DNA from: JBQTKD01 sp052386455
Lineage (GTDB): Bacteria; Actinomycetota; Actinomycetes; Sporichthyales; Sporichthyaceae
Direction of reading: 5' to 3'
Assembly (NCBI GenBank): GCA_052386455.1
Contig: JBQTKD010000009.1
Location: 13,822-77,821, forward strand
DNA: 64,000 bases
Positions 1 to 7,321 of this stretch are shown piece after piece (position 1 is the first letter of the stretch; every line of letters starts with the position of its first letter). Position numbers and translations under genes: made by a program. The notes below the pieces were generated by a model. The model was not told the DNA's origin and searched no databases. It saw only the letters and a list, made by a program, of their open reading frames with translations.

Positions 1-1307
1 GCCGCGCCGCGATCGCCGATCACCGGCAGACTCGCCGTCGCCGGGCTGGTGGCGGTGCCGACGAGCGCCTCGACGACGGCGGCTGGAGCGGCTGTGGGGA
101 TCCGTTCCAGCGCGGCCGCGGCGGCACCGGCGGCGTGGGCCGCGGCCATCGACGTGCCGGACAGGGTGCAGGACGCGGCGCCCGCGGCGCACCCGAACCC
201 TGCGACGCCGGGCCAGGCGCCGGGAATCGCAGTACCGGGTGCGAACAGGTCGATGCACGACCCGAAGTTCGAGGCGGCCGTGGAGGAGACGAACCCCCGC
301 TGGTCGGTCGCTGGATTGCTCCACCCCACGGTCAACACGCCGGCGAAGCCACCCGGGCCGAACCCGCAGGCGTTGTTGTTCTGGTTGCCGGCCGCGGCGA
401 CGACCGTCACCCCGTCCGCGATCAGCCGTTCGGCGGCAAGGTGCAGCCCGCTCTCTGGTGCGGTCAAGCTGAAGTTGGCGACGGCGGGCTCGCCCGCGAG
501 GTGATCGCCGATCGTCCAGTCGATGCCCGCGACGACGCGGTCCATCGGCGTAGTCGCCGAGGTGTCGAACGTCTTCACGGGAATCAGCGTCGCTCCCTTG
601 GCCACCCCGTACGTCTGCCCGCCGACCACGCTCGCCACGTGCGTACCGTGGCCCAGCGAATCGGTCTGCGCACTGCCCCCTACCGTGCTGTGGCCGCCGG
701 CGACTCGGGTGGCGAATTCGGTGGAGATCGGCTCGATACCGCTGTCGACGACGTAGACCGCAACCCCCGTTCCGTAGTCGAAGTGTGTGAACGTGGTGCT
801 CAACGGCTGAGCGCGCTGATCGATCCGGTCGAGCCCGCTCGGGGCGGGCGACTGAACGGCGTCGTTGCCCGCGCCTCCGGCGAGGCACGCGAACGTGTTC
901 GGCACCACGGACACCACATTCGCCAAACCCTTGAGCTTGTCGATCTTCGCTTGCATGTTGTCGACATCTACATCGTCTGCAACGAAGGCCTTGACGGCCC
1001 GGAACACCCGCCCGCCATCCACCGAGACGGCGGGCGGTAGCACGTTCGGAGGAGTCGGCGGAGCTTCGGCCGCGGCGATCGCGTCGTCGATGTCGTCGTC
1101 TGTCGCGTCGGCGGCGAGGTAGACGATGTACTCGCCTGGAACGTCGGCCAAGGCTCCGGGACAGGAGAAGGGGGCGACGGTGGCCGATTCACCGACGTCC
1201 GATCGCGCGGCGGCCGGAGCGACTGCCGCGCACAGACCCGCGACGACGGCGACCGCCAAACCGGTGGCCCATCGTGGGTGGCGCAGGCCCCATCCGACGC
1301 CGGCCAT
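1..1307 (-). CDS. secreted subtilisin-like serine peptidase (S8), 3' end cut by window
   Basis: The reading frame starts at ATG 1307 and runs off the window, so the C-terminus is missing; about 435 codons are present. The N-terminus has a hydrophobic signal peptide (residues ~14-35), then a short I9-like propeptide region beginning PGEYIVYLA, then a peptidase S8 domain. The whole catalytic triad is visible: Asp in VVDSGIE (~185), His in GHGTHVAS (~222) and Ser in SGTSMAAAH (~384). The oxyanion Asn is in AAGNQNNN. The order and spacing match proteinase K-type subtilases that are exported and mature by removing the propeptide. Whether a C-terminal domain or anchor follows cannot be seen. The upstream 140 bases hold its promoter and no other gene. 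Confidence 0.9.
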   Translation of the reverse strand, partial: MAGVGWGLRHPRWATGLAVAVVAGLCAAVAPAAARSDVGESATVAPFSCPGALADVPGEYIVYLAADATDDDIDDAIAAAEAPPTPPNVLPPAVSVDGGRVFRAVKAFVADDVDVDNMQAKIDKLKGLANVVSVVPNTFACLAGGAGNDAVQSPAPSGLDRIDQRAQPLSTTFTHFDYGTGVAVYVVDSGIEPISTEFATRVAGGHSTVGGSAQTDSLGHGTHVASVVGGQTYGVAKGATLIPVKTFDTSATTPMDRVVAGIDWTIGDHLAGEPAVANFSLTAPESGLHLAAERLIADGVTVVAAAGNQNNNACGFGPGGFAGVLTVGWSNPATDQRGFVSSTAASNFGSCIDLFAPGTAIPGAWPGVAGFGCAAGAASCTLSGTSMAAAHAAGAAAAALERIPTAAPAAVVEALVGTATSPATASLPVIGDRGA

Positions 1308-1448
1308 CGAAAACCCCCGCGGTCCAGAAGCGAAGAGCACGCCGGACGATTCCGACGGATCGCCCGATCTAGCCACGCCCTCGGCGGACAGGGCCACCGC
1401 TCTGGGCCAGGCGGGTGAGACCTGCTCACCGGGCTAGCCGGAGAGGCG

Positions 1449-1871
1449 CTACGGCAGTACTGGAAAGCCCTCCCGTTGCGCGGCCTCGCGCAACCGTTGG
1501 TCGAGGCAGACGAACTCCAGCGAGTCCGGCCGACCTTCGGCCGCTGCGATGGCCGCCGCGAGCTGCAGCGCATCGGCTGCGCGCAGCGGATGGGTGCGCA
1601 GCAGCCGGCGGGCGGTGCGCCGTACCGAGTCCACGGGCTGGATCTCGTGCCATTCGGCCAGTTGGTCGTCCAGGCGCCCGAGGGCGGTGTGCAGGTCCGC
1701 GCCGGTCAAGGATCCCTCGCGTTCCAGCCGGGCCAGGGCGGAGGTGCACTCGGTGGTCGTCCCCCACCACACCAGACCGATCGGGTCGGCGCGGAGCAGG
1801 TCCTGCACGGTCGCGGTGTCGGCCTCGGCCACCAGCAGCGGCAGGACCGCCGAGCTGTCCCAGAACCTCAT
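1449..1871 (-). CDS. vapC: PIN-domain toxin, VapC-like ribonuclease
   Basis: This 140-residue protein has the four acidic residues expected of a PIN-domain nuclease: Asp5 in FWDSSA, Glu41 in TTTECTSAL, Asp100 in LRAADALQL and Asp124 in CLDQRL. VapC toxins use these to bind Mg/Mn and cut tRNA or rRNA. Its ATG overlaps the stop of the antitoxin gene by 4 nt (1868-1871), the usual antitoxin-first coupling. The target RNA cannot be predicted. It could be a solitary PIN RNase, but the paired upstream gene makes the toxin-antitoxin reading strong. Confidence 0.85.
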   Translation of the reverse strand: MRFWDSSAVLPLLVAEADTATVQDLLRADPIGLVWWGTTTECTSALARLEREGSLTGADLHTALGRLDDQLAEWHEIQPVDSVRRTARRLLRTHPLRAADALQLAAAIAAAEGRPDSLEFVCLDQRLREAAQREGFPVLP

Positions 1872-2158
1872 CGCCCGTCGCGGCGTTCGGCGAGCAGCGC
1901 CTGCAGCGCACTGGCGCCCGCCGCAGGACGAGGCGGCTCGGTCAGGCCCGGCCCGGTTGCCGGCCGGTTGGCCACCTGGATCAGGCCCGCGCGTTGCAGT
2001 CGGACCAGGCGACCCTCCGGGTCGGGTCCGGCGACGACGGATTCCAGCCGCGCGACCGGTGAGCCGCGATCCAGAATCAACACGGACTCGCCCGCACGCA
2101 CGCGGTCGATCAGCGCGCTGAGCCGGTTCTTCGCCTCGCTAATAGTGGCCGTCAACAT
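1868..2158 (-). CDS. vapB: VapB-type antitoxin (Phd/YefM-like N-terminus)
   Basis: A 96-residue protein beginning MLTATISEAKNRLSALIDRV, which is the typical Phd/YefM-like DNA-binding fold of type II antitoxins (TISEAKNRLS followed by GESVLILDRGSPVARL). The C-terminal half is proline/alanine-rich and probably disordered until it wraps the toxin. It is the first gene of the pair and should repress its own promoter. The 56 bases upstream are AT-richer than average and carry repeated GGCCA-type half-sites (about 2143-2190), a plausible operator. The partner is the PIN protein it overlaps by 4 nt. Confidence 0.82.
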   Translation of the reverse strand: MLTATISEAKNRLSALIDRVRAGESVLILDRGSPVARLESVVAGPDPEGRLVRLQRAGLIQVANRPATGPGLTEPPRPAAGASALQALLAERRDGR

Positions 2159-2214
2159 CTGGCCATAATAGCCAGTCCGACTAGGCCAGTTCTAGCGCTT
2201 GGAGTGGAGCGCCG

Positions 2215-2997
2215 TCAGAAACCCGAGGCGTCCAGGTAGGCGTTCCAGAGCGGTTGGCCGACGAACAAACCGAGCGCGGTGCCGATCAGCATGAACGGCC
2301 CGAAGGGCAGGGCGGTCTTTCGCCCCGCCCTGCCGAGGGTCATCATCGCCACCCCGACGAGGGCGCCGACGGCGAAGCCGGACAGCAGCCCGACGAGGGA
2401 GGCGCCCCAGCCGATCCAGCCGAGCAGCAGCCCGAGCGTGGGGGCCAGGACGACGTCGCCGAAGCCCATGCCGCGGCCACCGGTGAAGAACCAGAGGAAC
2501 CAGAACAGGCCGCCCCAGACCAGCGCGCTGAGCAGGGAGACCTCGAGCGGATCCCAACCGTCGCGGACGCCGGCGATCGCGAGCAGGCACGCCGTGATCG
2601 GGATGGCCGGGACGGTCAGCACGAACGGCAGGCGCTGGTGTTCGAGGTCGATCGCGGCGAGCGCGATTCCCAACGCGGCGAGGAAAAGCACCGCCGGCAG
2701 GCGTGCGTCGTCGAAGCGGGCGGCCAGCACCGCGAACGCGCCGGCGGTGCCGGCCTCGATCAGCGGGTAGCGCGCCGAGATCGGCGTCGAGCAGTTCCGG
2801 CAGCGGCCCTTGAGCAGAATCCAGGACAGCACCGGGACGTTGTCCCGCGCCTTGATCCGGTGCCCGCAGCCGGGGCAGGACGAGGGCGGGTGCGCGACCG
2901 ACTCGCCCCTCGGGACGCGGTGGATGACCACGTTGAGGAACGAGCCGATCAGCAGGCCCAGGACCGTGCTGAACCCGACGATCAGTCCCGTGTTCAC
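2215..2997 (-). CDS. pilD: prepilin leader peptidase / N-methyltransferase (A24A)
   Basis: A 260-residue polytopic membrane protein of the type IV prepilin peptidase family, which cleaves class III signal peptides after Gly and methylates the new N-terminus. The zinc-binding cytoplasmic loop is intact (Cys41/Cys44 and Cys66/Cys69). The two catalytic aspartates are Asp117 (in AIDLEHQRLP) and Asp181 (in the GFGD motif). It starts with GTG 2997, which overlaps the stop of the upstream LPDTG surface-protein gene by 4 nt, so the two are likely translated together. Substrates in this window are the pilin-like products at 5268, 5930, 15876 and possibly 17498. Length and topology are normal for the full bifunctional enzyme. 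Confidence 0.95.
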   Translation of the reverse strand: MNTGLIVGFSTVLGLLIGSFLNVVIHRVPRGESVAHPPSSCPGCGHRIKARDNVPVLSWILLKGRCRNCSTPISARYPLIEAGTAGAFAVLAARFDDARLPAVLFLAALGIALAAIDLEHQRLPFVLTVPAIPITACLLAIAGVRDGWDPLEVSLLSALVWGGLFWFLWFFTGGRGMGFGDVVLAPTLGLLLGWIGWGASLVGLLSGFAVGALVGVAMMTLGRAGRKTALPFGPFMLIGTALGLFVGQPLWNAYLDASGF

Positions 2998-4751
2998 GAC
3001 CGGGTGTAGCGCAGGCCCCGCGGGGTGTTTCGGCGCCAGTAGAGGGCACCGGCGGTCAGCGCACCGCCGACGCCGAGCGCCATCAGGGCCAGCTGCCCGA
3101 CCGTTCCCATGCCGCGGCCCCCCGTGTCCGGTAGGGCCACATCGTCGCAGTAGGGCACCTGGGGGTTCTCCAACACCGAGGGCAGCGGGACCACGCCCGG
3201 GTCCTGCACCTCCGGAAGCAGCGCACGGACGCTGGGCTCGGGGTTGGCGTTGGGCGGGGCGACGAGCACGCGGTCGTCGTTGCTCCCCGGCGGACGCTGG
3301 ACGGAGCTCCCGTCCTCCGGGGAGACCATGACGATCGGCGGAGTCGGCTCAACGCCCGGACGCAGCGGGGCGCGGTGGTGTGCCCGCGACGCACGATCGC
3401 CGGGCGCCGCGAGCGCCGGGCGCGGAATGCACGCCTGTCCGTGGTGGACGGCGACGGGCACCGGCTCGGGCTTGGGCATCGGCCCGGTGCCGCTGCCGGG
3501 ATAGGCGCAGCCCGGCGGAAGCACCCGGTCCTCGGAGTCGAAGCGACTCGGACCCTCCTTGGTGAAGATCTCCCCCGAGCACGGGTCGAGCACCACGACG
3601 GGCGGGGCGCACGGGTCGCCGGGGCCGTAGCCGGGGTTGGCGTTGATCAGTCCGTTGTTCGGCACGCCGTTGGTGAACGTCTGGCTGTTGCCCTGGGCCC
3701 CGGTGACGGTCAGCTGGTTGTTGAAGCCGTTGTTGAAGTTGTTCGCGCCGTTGTTGCCGGTGTCGATCTGCCCGCCGTTCGGGTTGCAGGCGATGCGCGG
3801 CGTTGGGGTGGGGCTCGCCGTCGCGGTCGGGCCGGGCGTCGGGCCCGGAATCGTTCCCCGCTTCAGGTAAGCGACGAGTTCGGTGCCGATCTCTCCGTCG
3901 AGGAACATCATGTCCCGCAACTGGGTCGGGCCGAACATGCCCAGGGGCGTCAGCACCGGCGGGTCGACCTTGGTGATCGCGTCGAAGTAGAACAGGCGGG
4001 CAGGCGTCGTGCCCTCCCAGCGCAGCCGGAATCGAGGGTGATCGCCAGTCCCCGGAGTTTCCGAGCAGCTCCATCCGTCGACGGGAAGGGCCGGGAATCC
4101 CGCCCCCACCTCCAGCGGGTCGGCGCAGGCTCCGGTCCAGTCCGGCGGTAGGTCCACCGTGACCGAGTTCGCGTTGTCGGCCGGCCGCCCGGCCTGCATC
4201 TGCTTGATGCCGCGTCGGCGCTGACGTTCGCCGTCCTGGAAGGTCTGCACGACCTCGACGAATCCCGCTCCGATGCCGACGACCGGCCCCGGGGAAAGGG
4301 CCCGGAACAACAGTCGCTGCCCCGAATCTTCGATCGAGGTGCCGCGCGGGCCGACGAACCGCAAGGAGTTCAAGCTCGACGTGCATCGCCAGCCCAGAAC
4401 GGGAAGACCTCCAGTGTCCTCGTCCGCCACCCGGGCGACCACGCCGTACTGGTCCCCGCAGGTGAGCCCCGACCAGCCCGTCGGAAAGGTGACCAAGGCC
4501 TCGGCGGTGAGATTCGCCTCCGTGCCCCACGTGGTGGTGGTCGGTTCAGCGGGCAGGTCGATCACGAACTCGGTGCAGCCGGGGCACGGCTTGGGCGGAG
4601 GGTAGGACGCGGCCACGGGAGCAGCACTCAAAGCCTCCGCCGGGCCGCTCGGCAGGCCCGTCGTCAACCCGAACACGGCCCCCACTGCGAGCACGAGGGC
4701 GGCCGGCCGCGCCCCCCGGCGCAGCCGGCTCGCCCTGAACTTGACCACCAT
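2994..4751 (-). CDS. LPXTG-type cell-wall surface protein, proline-rich
   Basis: This 585-residue protein has a Sec signal (Arg-rich start, hydrophobic core to ~35, AEALSAAP cleavage area). Its C-terminus is a sortase sorting signal: LPDTG at 540-544, a hydrophobic segment, then YWRRN and an Arg-containing tail. The region 40-310 looks globular and has several Cys pairs. Residues ~315-360 are rich in Pro/Thr and then Asn (repeated NNG/FNNGFNNQ), and 360-530 are Pro-rich linker. It has no known enzymatic motif. The stop overlaps the start of the prepilin peptidase by 4 nt, which ties a sortase-anchored protein to pilus biogenesis. A tip adhesin or pilus-base wall anchor is an inference. No sortase gene is seen in the window. 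Confidence 0.8.
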   Translation of the reverse strand: MVVKFRASRLRRGARPAALVLAVGAVFGLTTGLPSGPAEALSAAPVAASYPPPKPCPGCTEFVIDLPAEPTTTTWGTEANLTAEALVTFPTGWSGLTCGDQYGVVARVADEDTGGLPVLGWRCTSSLNSLRFVGPRGTSIEDSGQRLLFRALSPGPVVGIGAGFVEVVQTFQDGERQRRRGIKQMQAGRPADNANSVTVDLPPDWTGACADPLEVGAGFPALPVDGWSCSETPGTGDHPRFRLRWEGTTPARLFYFDAITKVDPPVLTPLGMFGPTQLRDMMFLDGEIGTELVAYLKRGTIPGPTPGPTATASPTPTPRIACNPNGGQIDTGNNGANNFNNGFNNQLTVTGAQGNSQTFTNGVPNNGLINANPGYGPGDPCAPPVVVLDPCSGEIFTKEGPSRFDSEDRVLPPGCAYPGSGTGPMPKPEPVPVAVHHGQACIPRPALAAPGDRASRAHHRAPLRPGVEPTPPIVMVSPEDGSSVQRPPGSNDDRVLVAPPNANPEPSVRALLPEVQDPGVVPLPSVLENPQVPYCDDVALPDTGGRGMGTVGQLALMALGVGGALTAGALYWRRNTPRGLRYTRS

Positions 4752-5267
4752 GACGCCGTACCTGCCTCTTCTCGGCGACGAGCCCCCCGGCTCGCCGAGA
4801 CCACAGGCGCGCTTTCCGAGCCCCCGCTCGGTCCGCGTTCCCCCACAGATGACATTCGGCCAAACCGACGGCGGGCGTCAATCCGGGACAGACCGGTCTC
4901 GATCTGGGCAAAGACTTCGTTTTTCGGTCACTACAGCCCCACCCGTCCGGACATCCCCGCAGGTCACAGCCTCAAGCACCCCACTGGCCCCACCAGCCTC
5001 AGCCGCTGTCGCATGCGACTAAGCTTGATAGCGCACGTCGAAAGTTGGAGTTAGCCTTACCTTCGTAAACAACTTCGGGTTCGGTACTTCGTCCTTTTGC
5101 ACGACCCGACGGGACTCTCGGTTGGACAGAGCCAGATCCCAGACGCCCTCGGGTGCCGGTGCGTGAACCCGTACAGCGGCAGGCGCCCGCCTGCCGTCTT
5201 CGTACGGCTCGCCACCAGGTCCGCTTCGGCGGATCGGGCGCAGCCCCCTGGCAGTACCCGAGGCCCC
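4752..5267. promoter_or_regulatory. divergent promoter region of the pilus locus
   Basis: No gene is seen in these 516 bases between the minus-strand LPDTG gene and the plus-strand pilin operon. The centre is AT-richer than its surroundings (about 5020-5100) and is the probable promoter area. It contains a 13/19 match to the DtxR/IdeR iron-box consensus at 5046-5064. The plus-strand leader is structured: CCGTAC/GTACGG arms enclose CGGCAGGCG/CGCCTGCCG (5169-5207), followed by a TCCGC-TTCG-GCGGA hairpin inside a CCAGG/CCTGG stem (5215-5251), just before the GAGG of the pilin start. Confidence 0.5.
5046..5064. promoter_or_regulatory. possible DtxR/IdeR iron box
   Basis: TGGAGTTAGCCTTACCTTC matches 13 of 19 positions of the actinobacterial iron-box consensus, including the central TTAGCCT and ACCT. 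It lies about 200 bases before the pilin start. This is a weak match and could be chance. Confidence 0.3.
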
Positions 5268-5933
5268 ATGGCACCCGCTCTGTCCATCCTTCGCACGGCG
5301 CGACGCCGGCGTGCGCCGAAGGACCGCGGGCTGACGCTGATCGAACTCCTGATCGTTCTGACGATCATGGGCGTCCTCTCCGGGATCGCGATGTTCTCCA
5401 TGGGCGGGCTCGACGGGAAGAGCCGCATCGAGGCGTGCAAGACCGACGCGGCGGCGATCGCCGCCGCCCAGCAGGCCTACAAGAGCTCGATCGACCCGGC
5501 CACCGGGGTCGCCCGCGGCCTCTACGCCCCCAGCATCGAGGTGCTGCAGGCCGGCGAGTTCCTCGCCCGCGGCGCGACCCTGCACACCGTGGTGACGCGC
5601 ACGGCGGCGGGCACGACCTATCTCAACCCGGTGACCGCGACGACCGACCCGCTCCCGTCGGTCTACGACGCGACCGTGTTCTACAACCCGCGCATCGCGG
5701 CCGGGCCGGCGCCCGGCAGCACGGAGGCCCTGCTGGTGGAGAGCCGCCCCGACGACTCGTTCTTCTACCTGGCCACCAGGCCGGTGCCCGCGGGCAAGAA
5801 CCAGCCCTGCATCCCCAACCTCGCCGAGGCGATCGCGGACTCGCCGCGGCCCAGCGGGGCGGACCCCCTCACGGTGGCCCCCGAGACCCTGTCCTGGCTC
5901 CTCACCCTGCAGAACAGCGAGACGGTCCTGTGA
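5268..5933 (+). CDS. type IV pilin / pseudopilin (class III signal peptide)
   Basis: The 221-residue product carries a classical prepilin leader: a basic stretch, then KDRG before the cut and LTLIELLIVLTIMGVLSG after it, with Glu at +5 of the mature chain. The rest is a short alpha-helical stalk and a globular head. The head's late Cys belongs to a C-terminal QPCIPNLAEA segment. The frame is open further upstream, but ATG 5268 has a GAGG box 4 nt before it and puts the leader at normal length (~27 residues), so I choose it. It is the first gene of the run pilin, pilin-fusion, pilB, pilC, and overlaps the next by 4 nt. It is likely the major pilin or a type II-like pseudopilin. The prepilin peptidase at 2215-2997 should process it. 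Confidence 0.88.
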   Translation: MAPALSILRTARRRRAPKDRGLTLIELLIVLTIMGVLSGIAMFSMGGLDGKSRIEACKTDAAAIAAAQQAYKSSIDPATGVARGLYAPSIEVLQAGEFLARGATLHTVVTRTAAGTTYLNPVTATTDPLPSVYDATVFYNPRIAAGPAPGSTEALLVESRPDDSFFYLATRPVPAGKNQPCIPNLAEAIADSPRPSGADPLTVAPETLSWLLTLQNSETVL

Positions 5934-7318
5934 AGCGAACCCTGCCCCCCACCACGGTGCTCCAGCGTCTCTCCCGGCGTCGCCAACCCGACGACCGCGG
6001 TCTGACGCTTATCGAGTTGTTGATGGTCATCACGATCCTCGGCATCCTCGCCGGCATCGCGCTGTTCTCGGCACGCAGCTTCCGCGGCGAGGCGACTGCG
6101 AACGCCAACGCCACGGACGCCGAAGTACTACAGACGGCGCAGAATGCCTACTGCGCCCAAACGGGCGAGTACGCCGACCGCACCCGGGACCTGTTGACCG
6201 CGCCCAACGACGTGCTCGCGGAAGAGGGCGCTTATAACGCTACGGTCGTTTACACGCCGGATGCCTTCGACTTCACCACCGTTGCGACGGACACCGACCC
6301 TCCGTCGCGCTATCGCGGCTACCGCGAAGGCGGAGCCGGGCTGGCCGCAGCAGGTCCCACCGGGTGCGGAAACCGAGACTTCGCCGTCGGCCCTCTCGAA
6401 GCGACGTTCCCGGGCAACAACGCGCAGATACTCACCGACGACCTGCTAACCGGCCCCGTGGGCTTTCTGTCCGACTCGTTCCGGCGGACATTCGGCCCGA
6501 TCGGCTTCCCCACTGGCCTGCCGGGTGAGCTTGCGCTCCGTGCCACTGCCCCGCAGACCAACGACTGGGCGTGGATCTCGTCGACCGAACTGAGCGACGC
6601 ACAGATCGTGTCCGCGACCCGCCGTCAGATCGGCTCCGGCCGCCTGGTGTTGATGGCGTGCAAGTCGGGAGGGCTGTCGCTCCCCACCACCGAGCCCTGC
6701 CGAGCTCCCGCACCCTTGGGCGTGGACCACTTCGGTTCGGCGACGACTCCCGGCATCGAACCAACCATGGCCAATCTCGTCACGCTGCTGCAGGGCCGCA
6801 CGACCACGTGCGGCTTGAACCCGATCCTCGTGCTGCAGCCCGAAGGGACCCTGTTCGGCAATGCCGCGAGAGCGCTGCTCCAAGCCAATGGACTCACCAC
6901 CATGGTTGCCTCTCTGGAAGCTCTCGGCTGCGTCGTGAACCAACCGGATCTATTGGCCGCTCGTACCCAACTGCGAACCGGCGGAAGCCTGCCGGGCAGC
7001 ACAACAGTCCTCAGCCCCGCGAAGTACGCGCTTCTGTCGAAGGCGGCTTCGACCGACCCGACTGCGGAGGACAGCAACTGGAACCGGGACGTCACCGCGA
7101 GCGTCGCCGGAACCCTGACCCCGATCCCTCCCATCCTGTTCTACGGCGGCGTCCTCAACCGTCTGGTTACCTCCGACCCCACTGGTCGCGCCCAGGCAAC
7201 TCGATTCCTCAACTATCTACTCAGCCCATTGGGCCAAGCGACCCTCGCGACGTACGGATACGGTCCGATCGTGCCGGGCATCGTCGGTCAGACCTACGGT
7301 CCGATCCCGGAGCTCTAG
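5930..7318 (+). CDS. pilin N-terminus fused to a large solute-binding-like domain
   Basis: This is a 462-residue protein starting at GTG 5930, whose TGA-overlap with the pilin gene is 4 nt. Residues 1-50 are a full class III leader and transmembrane helix (DDRG then LTLIELLMVITILGIL). The following ~60 residues resemble a pilin stalk with a Cys. From about residue 190 the protein no longer looks like a pilin. Its end, with PILFYGG followed by FLNYLLSPLGQATLATYGYGPI, resembles the last helices of ModA-like extracellular solute-binding proteins, where a YLLSPEGQxxLAxYGF-like motif is usual. The protein is three times longer than ordinary pilins. I infer a minor pilin that displays a ligand-binding head. 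The ligand is unknown and the solute-binding assignment is tentative. Confidence 0.75.
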   Translation: MKRTLPPTTVLQRLSRRRQPDDRGLTLIELLMVITILGILAGIALFSARSFRGEATANANATDAEVLQTAQNAYCAQTGEYADRTRDLLTAPNDVLAEEGAYNATVVYTPDAFDFTTVATDTDPPSRYRGYREGGAGLAAAGPTGCGNRDFAVGPLEATFPGNNAQILTDDLLTGPVGFLSDSFRRTFGPIGFPTGLPGELALRATAPQTNDWAWISSTELSDAQIVSATRRQIGSGRLVLMACKSGGLSLPTTEPCRAPAPLGVDHFGSATTPGIEPTMANLVTLLQGRTTTCGLNPILVLQPEGTLFGNAARALLQANGLTTMVASLEALGCVVNQPDLLAARTQLRTGGSLPGSTTVLSPAKYALLSKAASTDPTAEDSNWNRDVTASVAGTLTPIPPILFYGGVLNRLVTSDPTGRAQATRFLNYLLSPLGQATLATYGYGPIVPGIVGQTYGPIPEL

Positions 7319-7321
7319 TTC

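Noticed and set aside
135..1040. Long plus-strand frame across the subtilase gene
   Set aside because: It is the antisense shadow of the minus-strand S8 peptidase, whose catalytic triad is intact. High GC creates such frames across the whole window (for example 9204-12149 minus, 52879-55719 minus).
5150..5268. c-di-GMP (GEMM) or ydaO riboswitch in the pilin leader
   Set aside because: The leader is structured, but the conserved GGGCAAACC and CGCAAAGCC segments of GEMM, and the GGGGGAACC and CAGCTAACC segments of ydaO, are not present on this strand.
5153..5930. Reading the 721-residue frame from 5153 as one gene with the pilin-fusion protein
   Set aside because: Before GTG 5930 this frame is the Arg/Pro-rich shadow of the first pilin gene. 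The class III leader begins right after GTG 5930.
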